Both the position numbers and the translations under genes were made by a program. Below the pieces are notes generated by a model. That model was not told the DNA's origin. It made no database searches and saw only the letters and a program-made list of their open reading frames with translations. A DNA stretch of 64,000 nucleotides from an alpha proteobacterium U9-1i (GTDB taxonomy: Bacteria > Pseudomonadota > Alphaproteobacteria > Caulobacterales > Aquidulcibacteraceae), in contig BBSY01000003.1 of assembly GCA_000974665.1 (NCBI GenBank), positions 558,001-622,000 on the forward strand, written 5' to 3'. Below, in pieces: positions 8,853 to 17,041 of this stretch; position 1 is the stretch's first letter; each line of letters starts with the position of its first letter.

Positions 8853-10274
8853 ATGACGGTAAGCGCGCTGAACTCTGGAATGAAGAAGGGCCGCGGCCGC
8901 TTGATCAGCGCGCCGGCGATCGAGCCGGGACGGGCGCTCAACGAGCAGATCACCGCGCACATGCGTGGCTTGATTCAAACGGGCGCGATTGCGTCTGGCA
9001 CGCGCTTGCCAAGTCAGCGGCTGCTCGCGCGCGATCTCCGCGTATCGCGCAACACCGTTCTCAGCGTCATCGAGCGGTTGACGAGTGAGGGCCTGATCGA
9101 GTCGCGCCGAGGGTCCGGCACCTACGTCGCTGCGCGGACAAACACTCCGGTGGCGCCGCCAAAGTTCGTCGACGCTTCACCAGCGCCGCTCGCACCCTTT
9201 GACGTCGGCGCGCCGGCGCTCGACCTGTTTCCTGTAGACGTCTGGTCGAAGCTTCACGCGCGCCGTTGGCAGCGTTTGCCGCACGCAGTGTTGGGAGAGG
9301 GCGAACCGGGCGGTTGGCGGGGGTTGCGCGCGGTGATCGCCCAGCGCGTGGCGGCCCTACGCGGCATCGCCTGCGATCCTGAGCAAGTCTTGATTGTGCC
9401 GAGCAGTCAGATCGCGGTCGAACTGGCAGCGCGTTGCCTGGCCCAACCAGGTGAAACGGCCTGGGTTGAGGACCCAGGCTATTGGCGGACGCGCGACGCC
9501 TTGCGCGGCGCGGGGTTGAAGGTGTCGCCGGTATCGGTTGACGCGCAAGGTTTTGACGTGGCTCGTGCGCGCTCGACCATCCAAGCACGCATCGCCGCGG
9601 TGACGCCGCTGCGGCACTTTCCGACTGGCGTCGTGCTTCCAACGCAACGCCGCAAGGATCTGATCGCATGGGCGCGCGCCGAGGAGGGCTGGATCATCGA
9701 GGATGATTTTGAGGCGGACTTCTGTTTCGATGGCGTGACGCCGACGGCGCTGGCGGCCGAAGCGCCTGACCGTGTGGTTTACACCTTCACCTTCAGCCCC
9801 ATCATGTTCCCGGCGTTGCGGATCGCCTTCCTGATCTCGCCGCCCAGCATGGTGGATCGCTTCATCCGCGCGCGCCAGCGCAGCGATCGGATGATGAGCA
9901 CGCCGGCGGAGATGGTGCTTCAGGATTTCATGATGGAGGGCCATTTGGCCGCCCACGTGCGCGCATGCCGCGCCGTGTACGCGGAACGCCGTGCCTTTCT
10001 GGCGGAGGCGTTACGCCGGCGCCTTGGCGACCGCATCGACGTGAGCCTGCCGCCGGTCGGGCTTCATCTCATCGCTTGGCTCAAGGATGGCGGGAGTGAC
10101 CGTCAGATCAAAGCCGCGGCGGCCGCTGCGGGCGTGGTGGTGAGCGCTATATCTGATCACGCACTGTTGCCCGCGAAGCCCGGCTTGTTTCTCGGCTTCG
10201 CGGGATATGCGAATGCGCAATTGGAGGACGCGGTGGAAAGGCTAGGCGCCGCTTTCGACGCAGTTGGCGCCTAA
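8853..10274 (+). CDS. MocR/PdxR-type regulator with degenerate aminotransferase domain
   Basis: 473 residues: an N-terminal GntR winged helix (about 25-95; LARDLRVSRNTVLSVIERL is the recognition region) fused to a fold-type I aminotransferase domain (about 105-470). That is the MocR architecture, in which PLP or aminoacyl-PLP acts as the signal. The stretch that normally reads FSKTLFPxLRLGY is FSPIMFPALRIAF here, so the Schiff-base lysine is Pro316. PLP could not be bound covalently. It follows scoB by 68 bp on the same strand. The start could also be the ATG at 8880. Its target operon is unknown. Confidence 0.85.
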   Translation: MTVSALNSGMKKGRGRLISAPAIEPGRALNEQITAHMRGLIQTGAIASGTRLPSQRLLARDLRVSRNTVLSVIERLTSEGLIESRRGSGTYVAARTNTPVAPPKFVDASPAPLAPFDVGAPALDLFPVDVWSKLHARRWQRLPHAVLGEGEPGGWRGLRAVIAQRVAALRGIACDPEQVLIVPSSQIAVELAARCLAQPGETAWVEDPGYWRTRDALRGAGLKVSPVSVDAQGFDVARARSTIQARIAAVTPLRHFPTGVVLPTQRRKDLIAWARAEEGWIIEDDFEADFCFDGVTPTALAAEAPDRVVYTFTFSPIMFPALRIAFLISPPSMVDRFIRARQRSDRMMSTPAEMVLQDFMMEGHLAAHVRACRAVYAERRAFLAEALRRRLGDRIDVSLPPVGLHLIAWLKDGGSDRQIKAAAAAAGVVVSAISDHALLPAKPGLFLGFAGYANAQLEDAVERLGAAFDAVGA

Positions 10275-10318
10275 GCCAAGTTGCGAATGCGCACGCACAC
10301 TGTTACCGAACGCGCAAC

Positions 10319-10408
10319 GGAAGGATGGCCGAGTGGTTTAAGGCAGCGGTCTTGAAAACCGCCGTGGGTGCAAGTCCACCGTGGGTTCGAATCCCACTCC
10401 TTCCGCCA
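10319..10408 (+). tRNA. tRNA-Ser (anticodon TGA)
   Basis: 90-nt class II tRNA. The acceptor stem GGAAGGA (10319-10325) pairs with TCCTTCC (10398-10404), followed by discriminator G and an encoded CCA (10406-10408). The anticodon arm GCGGT-CTTGAAA-ACCGC places TGA at 10353-10355, reading UCA codons. A long variable arm follows, as expected for serine, and the T-arm carries GGTTCGAATCC. It precedes rlpA, a common alphaproteobacterial neighbour. Confidence 0.97.
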
Positions 10409-10523
10409 GTTCCGCATGGTTAGCGCGCGTTATTGGTAAAACTGAAAAAAGGATAAAAGCTAACCAGGGTTCAACATCCCTCCTGTAGAAGAGCGCCTTA
10501 CTTTTCCTCACCGGGATTTGGAT

Positions 10524-11660
10524 ATGCGGCTTCTGCCAACATTTTGCGGGATCGTTGTGCTGATGAGCGCGGGCGTCGCTGCCGCGCAACCCGCGCCAAT
10601 CACCTATGCCGGGCAGGGCGCGCAATCCTCCACGTTGGCGCAGTCATCCGCGTCGCCGACCAATCTCGCCGGTGGCGCTGACAATTCCTATGGCTACGGC
10701 GCGCAACGTGCGCGGTCGCGCGGCGCAGTGATCGACCTGCGTCGCGGCGCGCAATCAAACGCGCCGGCGGCGTTGCAACCTGCCGCGGCAGAGGCGACGC
10801 GCGCGGATACCCAGCCGGAGCAGGGCGCTGGCCGTCCGCAATGGCTCGAGCAAGAACGCGTCGGCGCTCCCTACGAAGCCAATGGCCGCTGGTACGTTCC
10901 GACGCCAGAACCTGGTTATTCTGAAAACGGCCAAGCGTCGTGGTATGGCCCGACCTTCCACGGCCAACGCACCTCAAGCGGTGAAGTGTTCGACGAAATG
11001 GCGCTGACCGCCGCGCATCCGACACTGCCTGTCCCGAGCTTGGTGCAAGTCACCAATCTGGAAAATGGCCGTGAAGTGATCGTGCGGGTCAACGATCGCG
11101 GGCCATTCGTGGGCGAACGATTGATCGATATGTCGCGCGGCGCCGCTCAAGTGCTTGGCTTTGAACAAGCAGGGCAGGCGCGTGTGAATGTACGCTACCT
11201 TGGCCCTGCCCCGCGCCGCGTAAACGCCGATGGCTCGCAGGCTTCGCCGACGGCGTCGCCCGCTGCGCCACGCCAAGAGCGGGCGCAGCTTACGCAGAAC
11301 GTCGGCCCCGCTTCGCTGATGCCGCCGTCCGTGGAAGAGGGCGACGAAGACGTCGTAACGCCGCAAGCACCCACCATCCAAATGACCAGCCTCGATCAGC
11401 CGCGCCGCGCCGTTTCGACGGCCGCGCCAGACCATGGCTACTTCGTCCAGGTTGGGGCTTATTCCGACCTCGTGAACGCGCACCGCGTGCGTGACACTGC
11501 GAGCCCGGCCGGCCCCGTGATTGTCGATATCCGCGAGACGTCGCGCGGCGAATTGTTCCGCGTCCGGGTCGGTCCGTGGCCGTCGCGCGCCGAAGCTGAC
11601 GCTGCTCGCCAAACCTTGGCGTCGCTCGGCTACGCGGAAGCGGTAATCGCAGCCCCCTGA
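10524..11660 (+). CDS. rlpA: RlpA-family septal lytic transglycosylase with SPOR domain
   Basis: 378 residues: a signal peptide ending near AAAQPAP, a low-complexity Ala/Gln-rich segment, a double-psi beta-barrel domain (about 133-222: GQASWYGPTFHG, then RVNDRGPFVGERLIDMSRGAA) and a C-terminal SPOR domain (about 303-376, YFVQVGAY). RlpA is known to cleave glycan strands stripped of stem peptides, and SPOR domains target such glycan at the septum. I chose the ATG at 10524 over a TTG six bases upstream because it begins directly with the signal peptide. It is followed by dacA, another periplasmic peptidoglycan enzyme. There is no lipobox cysteine at the signal cleavage site, so it may be soluble. 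Confidence 0.9.
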   Translation: MRLLPTFCGIVVLMSAGVAAAQPAPITYAGQGAQSSTLAQSSASPTNLAGGADNSYGYGAQRARSRGAVIDLRRGAQSNAPAALQPAAAEATRADTQPEQGAGRPQWLEQERVGAPYEANGRWYVPTPEPGYSENGQASWYGPTFHGQRTSSGEVFDEMALTAAHPTLPVPSLVQVTNLENGREVIVRVNDRGPFVGERLIDMSRGAAQVLGFEQAGQARVNVRYLGPAPRRVNADGSQASPTASPAAPRQERAQLTQNVGPASLMPPSVEEGDEDVVTPQAPTIQMTSLDQPRRAVSTAAPDHGYFVQVGAYSDLVNAHRVRDTASPAGPVIVDIRETSRGELFRVRVGPWPSRAEADAARQTLASLGYAEAVIAAP

Positions 11661-11742
11661 TCCGCCGATTTGTTGACGTGAAAGCGCCCGCCCGGTTTGC
11701 TCTAACCGACGGACGCCGAGCGGATTCGGCGGAAGGACCAGC

Positions 11743-12912
11743 ATGAAACGCGCGCTTGTCGGCTTAGCTATCGCTTTGGTGTTTCTGGCGTCGCCCGCCG
11801 ACGCTCAGCGCCGGCGGCGCGCCTCCGCCGCGCCGCCGGCGCCAATACCAGCGCAACATCTCGTCATCATGGACGCGGCCTCAGGCGCGCTACTGGCGTG
11901 TGAGAACTGCGAAACGCCCGTGCCGCCGGCTTCGATGTCGAAGCTGATGACGGTCCTGTTGGTGCTGGAGGCGCTTCAAGCCGGCGACATCACTCTGGAT
12001 ACGCGTTACCGCGTGAGTGAGTACGCGTGGCGTGAACACGGGGCGCCCTCAGGTGGCTCGCACATGTTTCTGCCGATCAATTCTGAAGTCAGCGTGCGCG
12101 ACCTTCTGCGCGGTGCAGTGATTGTCTCGGCGAACGATGCGTGTGTTGTGCTCGCTGAGGGCTTGGCTGGCTCGGAGGAAGCCTTCGTGGCGCGCATGAA
12201 CCGCCGCGCGCAGGAGCTTGGCCTTCGCTCCGCCCGCTTTCGAAACGCCACCGGCCTCGACGATCCAGAGCATGTGGTCAGCACGGCCGACCTTGCGCGC
12301 ATCGCACGCCACTTGATTCTCACCTATCCCGACTTTTATCGCACCTACAGCGAACGCAGCTTCACGTACGGCAACCGCACCCAAGAAAATCGCAATCCAT
12401 TGCTTGGCGCGTTTGAGGGCGCCGACGGCGTCAAGACCGGGCACACCGATGAATCCGGCTACGGTCTCGTTGGGTCCGCTGTGCTCAATGGCCAACGGCG
12501 CATCATTGCCTTCAACGGCACCAACACCATGGCGCAACGGCGCAGCGAGGCCATCCGCCTCATGCGTGCGGCATTCCACGATTACAGCGTCGTACAGATC
12601 GCCGCTGCTGGCGAGCAAGTGGGCGAAGCCGAGGTTTGGCTGGGTTCGCGTGGGCGTACGCCTTTGGTGACTCAGCAAGCGATTGTCGTGGGCGGCACAC
12701 GCGCGATCCAAGCCGGACTAAGCGCCCACATCGTCTATAACGGCCCGGTGCATCCTCCGATCCAAGAAGGCGACGTGGTTGCGCGCTTGGTGGTCGAGGG
12801 GCCAGGTTATACGACGCAGGAGTTTCCGCTGGTCGCTGGACGCAAAGTCGGGCGCGCGAACTGGTTCTCGCGTGCCTGGGAGGGGTTGCGCCTGACGCTG
12901 TTCGGCGGTTGA
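11743..12912 (+). CDS. dacA: D-alanyl-D-alanine carboxypeptidase (PBP5/DacA family)
   Basis: 389-residue S11-family serine peptidase with a signal peptide (1-21). It trims the terminal D-Ala of peptidoglycan pentapeptides in the periplasm. All three motifs are present: SxxK (S64-M-S-K67), SxN (S129-A-N131) and KTG (K231-T-G233). A PBP5-like beta domain follows (about 280-375), and the last residues could form the amphipathic membrane anchor. A GGAAGGA ribosome site precedes the ATG. tmk starts 8 bp after its stop, so dacA-tmk-holB-tatD-MBL are probably one transcript. Confidence 0.94.
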   Translation: MKRALVGLAIALVFLASPADAQRRRRASAAPPAPIPAQHLVIMDAASGALLACENCETPVPPASMSKLMTVLLVLEALQAGDITLDTRYRVSEYAWREHGAPSGGSHMFLPINSEVSVRDLLRGAVIVSANDACVVLAEGLAGSEEAFVARMNRRAQELGLRSARFRNATGLDDPEHVVSTADLARIARHLILTYPDFYRTYSERSFTYGNRTQENRNPLLGAFEGADGVKTGHTDESGYGLVGSAVLNGQRRIIAFNGTNTMAQRRSEAIRLMRAAFHDYSVVQIAAAGEQVGEAEVWLGSRGRTPLVTQQAIVVGGTRAIQAGLSAHIVYNGPVHPPIQEGDVVARLVVEGPGYTTQEFPLVAGRKVGRANWFSRAWEGLRLTLFGG

Positions 12913-12919
12913 TGGAGCC

Positions 12920-13543
12920 ATGGCAAACGGCTTTTTCATCACGCTGGAAGGTGGCGAAGGTGCGGGAAAGTCCACGCTCGCGCCGCGTCTGAGTGAAGCG
13001 TTACGCGCGCGCCGCCGCGAATTGGTGTTGACGCGCGAGCCGGGAGGCGCACCAGGCGCTGATGCGATCCGGGCGCTGCTGCTGACAGGTGCGACCGAAC
13101 GCTGGAGTGCGGTCGAAGAGGCGATGCTCTATTCCACCGCCCGCTCAAGCCACCTGAACCACACCATTCGCCCCGCACTCCGACGCGGCGCGATTGTGTT
13201 GTGTGACCGCTATTACGACTCAACGCGCGCGTATCAGATCGCCGCCGGCGGAATCGAAGCAGGTGTCCTGGCGACGCTGAACGAACTGATCGAGGCGCCC
13301 GCACCGGATCTCACTTTGATCTTCGATCTGGACCCTGAAGTCGGCTTGGCGCGCTCACGTGGCGCCCATGCCGGCGAGGATCGCTTCGAGCGCAAGGGGC
13401 TTGAGTATCACGCACGCGTCCGCGCCGCGTATTTGCAGATCGCGCGCGACGAACCAGAACGCTGTGTTGTCGTCGATGCCGCGCAATCGGCGGACGCGGT
13501 CCTCGAATCAGCCCTCAAGCACATCGAAGCGCGTCTGCCGTGA
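12920..13543 (+). CDS. tmk: Thymidylate kinase
   Basis: 207 residues. The P-loop is GGEGAGKST at 11-19; the DR(Y) motif appears as LCDRYYDST and substrate-binding LTREPGG follows the first helix. It phosphorylates dTMP to dTDP in the cytoplasm. The stop overlaps the holB GTG in GTGA, a coupling also seen in related genomes. The family length of about 205-215 is matched. Confidence 0.95.
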   Translation: MANGFFITLEGGEGAGKSTLAPRLSEALRARRRELVLTREPGGAPGADAIRALLLTGATERWSAVEEAMLYSTARSSHLNHTIRPALRRGAIVLCDRYYDSTRAYQIAAGGIEAGVLATLNELIEAPAPDLTLIFDLDPEVGLARSRGAHAGEDRFERKGLEYHARVRAAYLQIARDEPERCVVVDAAQSADAVLESALKHIEARLP

Positions 13544-14541
13544 AGTCAGACAAACCTGCACCCGAACTCGACAAGGAGCCAAACACGCCGCACCCGCGCG
13601 AGACGTTCTCGTTCGTGGGGCATGACGGAGAAGAGGCCATGCTGGCCGAAGCGTTCGGCAGCGGGCGCATGCACCACGCCTGGCTGATCGCCGGGCCCAA
13701 AGGGCTGGGCAAGGCGACGCTCGCGTATCGCTTCGCCCGCGCCGCGCTCGGCGCGAAACGAACTGGTCCACGGCCGCTCGACGTCGATCGCGACGATCCG
13801 ATTGCACGCCGTGTCACCGCGCACGCGCATGGGGACCTCTTCGTGCTCCGCCGAGGCTTGAACGATCGCGGCAAACCCCGACGCGAGATCGCCGTCGATG
13901 ACGCGCGTGAACTTGGGCAGTTCTTCGCGTTGGCTCCTGCAGAGGGCGGCATGCGGGTGGCGGTGATCGACGCGGTGGACGATCTCAACCGCAACGCCGC
14001 GAACGCTATACTCAAAACCTTGGAAGAACCGCCGGCGCGCTCTGTTCTGCTGCTCGTCTGTCATGCGCCGGGCGCCGCGCTCGCCACCATTCGGTCGCGT
14101 TGCCGTCGCTTGCCGCTGCGCCCTCTGGATGATGCGCACATGCAGGCAGCGCTCGGCGGCGAAGCCGATCCAGCCTTGTTGAACCTCGCTAAGGGCCGAC
14201 CCGGCCGCGCAATTGCCCTGAAAGCTCAGGGTATCGACGCCGCCAAGGGCGCATTGCGTTCGGCGCCGGAGGCCATCGCCCGAGGGGAAGCGCGCGCGGT
14301 GCTGCCAGCGCTTTACGATCAACTCAGCGGCGAACCGTACGAGCGCTTGGCCGCCGTGATGGAGCTTGCGGGCGAATGGGCGCGCGCGGCGGGCGCGGAC
14401 AAGCAGAACGAAGCTTGGGCGGAGGCCTGGTCAGCACTCGAGACATTGCGCGCTGAAGCCGAGGGGCTCGACATGGATCCACGCTTGGCGCTTTCACGCG
14501 CCGTTGGCGTGCTGGAACGCGCTTCGGGAGCGCGGCGCTAA
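13540..14541 (+). CDS. holB: DNA polymerase III subunit delta'
   Basis: 333-residue clamp-loader subunit. The AAA+ fold has a Walker A-like loop GPKGLGKAT at 52-60, and a sensor-type SRCRRLPL segment follows the TLEEPP motif, as in other alphaproteobacterial delta' proteins. Delta' is the stator of the gamma complex that loads the sliding clamp. Start is GTG at 13540, overlapping the tmk stop. tatD begins 3 bp after its stop; metG, often found between them in alphaproteobacteria, is absent here. Confidence 0.92.
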   Translation: MKSDKPAPELDKEPNTPHPRETFSFVGHDGEEAMLAEAFGSGRMHHAWLIAGPKGLGKATLAYRFARAALGAKRTGPRPLDVDRDDPIARRVTAHAHGDLFVLRRGLNDRGKPRREIAVDDARELGQFFALAPAEGGMRVAVIDAVDDLNRNAANAILKTLEEPPARSVLLLVCHAPGAALATIRSRCRRLPLRPLDDAHMQAALGGEADPALLNLAKGRPGRAIALKAQGIDAAKGALRSAPEAIARGEARAVLPALYDQLSGEPYERLAAVMELAGEWARAAGADKQNEAWAEAWSALETLRAEAEGLDMDPRLALSRAVGVLERASGARR

Positions 14542-14544
14542 AAG

Positions 14545-15327
14545 ATGTACATCGACAGCCACGTCAATCTGCACCACGAAAAATTCGCCGACGATCGCGA
14601 TGCAGTGATAGCGCGAGCGCGGAGCGCGGGCGTCGGGCGCATGATCACGATTTGCGACCGCATCGAGAATCTCCCGGCGGTGATTGCGATCGCCGAAGCC
14701 AACGACGACATCTACGCCAGCGTTGGCGCGCATCCGCATTACGCCAAGGACCACCTCGACCTCGACGCCGCGCGCCTGGTTGAGCTGGCGCGGCATCCAA
14801 AGGTGGTCGGCATCGGCGAAGCTGGTCTTGATCTGCACTACGCTTTCAGCCCGATTGAAGATCAGCTGAAGGTGCTGAGCGAACACATCGCCGCCGCGCG
14901 CATCACGCAAAAGCCGCTGATCATCCACACCCGCGAAGCCGATGAGCTGATGGCGGACACGCTGGAAGCGGCGATGGGGAAGGGCGCCTTTCCACTTCTC
15001 ATGCATTGCTACACAAGCGGGATGGAGCTGGCGCAGCGAGCATTGGCGCTTGGGGCCTATTTCTCGTTTTCAGGCATCATGACCTTCAAGAACGCCCACG
15101 AGGTGCGTGCTGTGGCGGAAATGGTTCCGCTCAACCGCGTCATCGTTGAAACAGATTGCCCGTACCTCGCGCCGGTTCCGCACCGCGGCCAACGCTGCGA
15201 GCCGGCGCATGTCGCCGACGTGCAAAAAGCCTTCTGCGCGCTGAGAGGGGTGTCGGAAGAGGAGGGGAGCGCCCTGCTCGCCGAGAATTTCTTCCGTCTG
15301 TTCCCGACGATTGCGAGGCCGCGTTGA
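14545..15327 (+). CDS. tatD: TatD-family metal-dependent hydrolase (DNase)
   Basis: 260-residue TIM-barrel amidohydrolase. Metal or catalytic positions visible are the glutamate in GIGEAGLD, histidines in LIIHTREA and LLMHCYTSG, and the aspartate in ETDCPYLAP. The first site is unusual: the usual DSHCHL reads DSHVNL, so the HxH pair is H6-x-N8. This is a change in the sequence itself, not a sequencing frame problem, as the rest aligns through. TatD proteins are 3'-5' exonucleases or AP endonucleases on DNA; whether this variant keeps two metals is uncertain. The stop and the MBL start overlap in TGATG. Confidence 0.9.
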   Translation: MYIDSHVNLHHEKFADDRDAVIARARSAGVGRMITICDRIENLPAVIAIAEANDDIYASVGAHPHYAKDHLDLDAARLVELARHPKVVGIGEAGLDLHYAFSPIEDQLKVLSEHIAAARITQKPLIIHTREADELMADTLEAAMGKGAFPLLMHCYTSGMELAQRALALGAYFSFSGIMTFKNAHEVRAVAEMVPLNRVIVETDCPYLAPVPHRGQRCEPAHVADVQKAFCALRGVSEEEGSALLAENFFRLFPTIARPR

Positions 15328-16142
15328 TGGCGACGTTGCGGGTCACCTTGCTTGGATGCGGCTCATCAGGGGGCGTTCCGCGCGCGACAGGCGATTGGGG
15401 CGCTTGCGATCCCAACGAACCGCGTAACCGGCGCTCACGCTGCAGCCTGCTAGTGCAGCGTTGGCGCAATGAAGCGGGCGAGGCGCGGGACGCCACCACC
15501 GTGCTGATAGACACATCGCCAGACCTGCGTTTGCAACTGGCCGAGGCGCGACCGTCGCATCTCGACGCGGTGCTCGTCAGCCACGATCACGCCGACCAGA
15601 CCAATGGCTTCGACGATATCCGCGCTTATTTCATTCAGGCGCGTCGACAGATCCCGGTGTGGATGGACGACGACACGCGCGAGAGCTTCATGCCGCGCTT
15701 CGGTTACGCCTTCCGTAGCGAGGGCGGCTATCCAGCGATCGCCACGCACGCGGGCCGTATGGCGCCGCTCGTACCCGTTGAGATCGATGGTCCCGGTGGC
15801 GTGATGGAAATTTTGCCGTTGGCGCAGGACCACGGCTTTTCGCGGTCGCTCGGTTTCCGCATCGGCCCTGCGGCTTACTCAAACGACCTTGTGGCGATGC
15901 CAGAAGAAAGCTTCGCCGCGTTGGATGATCTGGAGCTTTGGATCGTCGATGCGTTGCGCGAGAAACCGCACCCGACCCACGCTCATCTGGAGCGCAGCTT
16001 GGAATGGATCGCGCGCCTCAAGCCGGCGCACGCGGTGCTGACCAACATGCATATCGATCTCGACTACCGAAGCTTGCGGGCAAGGCTGCCAGAGGGCGTT
16101 GAGCCAGGGTACGATGGCTGGCGCGCCGATCTTTCCATCTGA
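15327..16142 (+). CDS. MBL-fold metallohydrolase (PhnP/YcbX-like cyclic phosphodiesterase group)
   Basis: 271 residues of the metallo-beta-lactamase fold, closest in motif layout to PhnP-type phosphodiesterases. It begins with the glycine-rich LGCGSSGGVPR. The metal motif is H86-D-H88-A-D90-Q91: the last histidine of HxHxDH is glutamine, followed by TNGFDDIR, as in PhnP's HIHGIDDLR. The zinc-ligand change may alter metal number. The start at 15327 is fixed by the TGATG overlap with tatD; an earlier in-frame start would lie within tatD. No phn genes are nearby, so a phosphonate role is not supported. The tatD pairing is typical of alphaproteobacteria. Confidence 0.85.
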   Translation: MATLRVTLLGCGSSGGVPRATGDWGACDPNEPRNRRSRCSLLVQRWRNEAGEARDATTVLIDTSPDLRLQLAEARPSHLDAVLVSHDHADQTNGFDDIRAYFIQARRQIPVWMDDDTRESFMPRFGYAFRSEGGYPAIATHAGRMAPLVPVEIDGPGGVMEILPLAQDHGFSRSLGFRIGPAAYSNDLVAMPEESFAALDDLELWIVDALREKPHPTHAHLERSLEWIARLKPAHAVLTNMHIDLDYRSLRARLPEGVEPGYDGWRADLSI

Positions 16143-16179
16143 GTCGAGTCATGATTTCCCATAATCTATCTTATGCGAG

Positions 16180-17037
16180 ATGAATATGAGTGCCGAGGAT
16201 GCTGGAAAGGAGTGCAATAACAACGTTGTAGGTCCTGCTTTGGCCTCCTCCCGCGACTCCGCAGCGCTCCGCGCGGTTCTCGATGTGATGGCCAAGCTCC
16301 GGAGCAAGGACGGCGGCTGCCCGTGGGATATCGAACAGACGTTCGCGACCATCGCGCCGTACACCATTGAAGAAGCCTACGAGGTGGCGGACGCGATTGC
16401 GCAGAACAACCTCCCCGCGCTCAAGGAAGAATTGGGCGACCTCCTGTTCCAAGTGGCGTTCCATGCCCGCATGGCCGAGGAGCAAGGCGCGTTCGCATTC
16501 GCGGATGTGGCGCAGGCGCTGGCCGACAAGATGATCCACCGCCATCCGCACGTGTTCGGTGAAGGCGACGAACGGACCGCCGAGGAGCAGACACAAGCCT
16601 GGGAGTCTCAGAAGGCCGCCGAGCGCGCCAAAAAACACGCCAGCCTGCTGGACGATGTGCCGATGGCGCTCCCTGCCCTCATGCGCGCTGAGAAACTCAC
16701 CAAGCGCGCCGCACGCATCAACTTCGATTGGCCGACGTCGAATGAAGTTCTAGCGAAGCTCGACGAGGAATTGGCGGAGCTCAAGGAAGCGCAAACGAGC
16801 GGCGACGCTGATGCGTTGACCGAAGAAATGGGCGACGTGCTCTTCGTCCTCGCCAATCTCGCCCGCAAACTCAAAGTCGATCCCGAAGAAGCGTTGCGGC
16901 GCGCCAACGCGAAGTTCACGCGTCGCTTTCAGCACATCGAGCAACGCTTGGCGGAACAGAACCGCACCGGGCCGCAGCCGCTGGACGATATGGAGGCGCT
17001 CTGGTTGGAGGCCAAGCGCATCGAGAAAGACGTCTAG
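16180..17037 (+). CDS. mazG: Nucleoside triphosphate pyrophosphohydrolase MazG
   Basis: 285 residues with two MazG all-alpha domains. The first (about 35-140) has GGCPWD, the EEAYEVADAI helix and EELGDLLFQVAFHA; the second (about 190-260) has EELAELKEA and EEMGDVLFVLANLA, each with the ExxE...ExxD metal pattern. MazG hydrolyses NTPs to NMPs and pyrophosphate and clears aberrant nucleotides. The start may be 16180 or the ATG at 16186. Neither has a strong Shine-Dalgarno. It converges with the large secreted-protein gene. Confidence 0.94.
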   Translation: MNMSAEDAGKECNNNVVGPALASSRDSAALRAVLDVMAKLRSKDGGCPWDIEQTFATIAPYTIEEAYEVADAIAQNNLPALKEELGDLLFQVAFHARMAEEQGAFAFADVAQALADKMIHRHPHVFGEGDERTAEEQTQAWESQKAAERAKKHASLLDDVPMALPALMRAEKLTKRAARINFDWPTSNEVLAKLDEELAELKEAQTSGDADALTEEMGDVLFVLANLARKLKVDPEEALRRANAKFTRRFQHIEQRLAEQNRTGPQPLDDMEALWLEAKRIEKDV

Positions 17038-17041
17038 GGGC

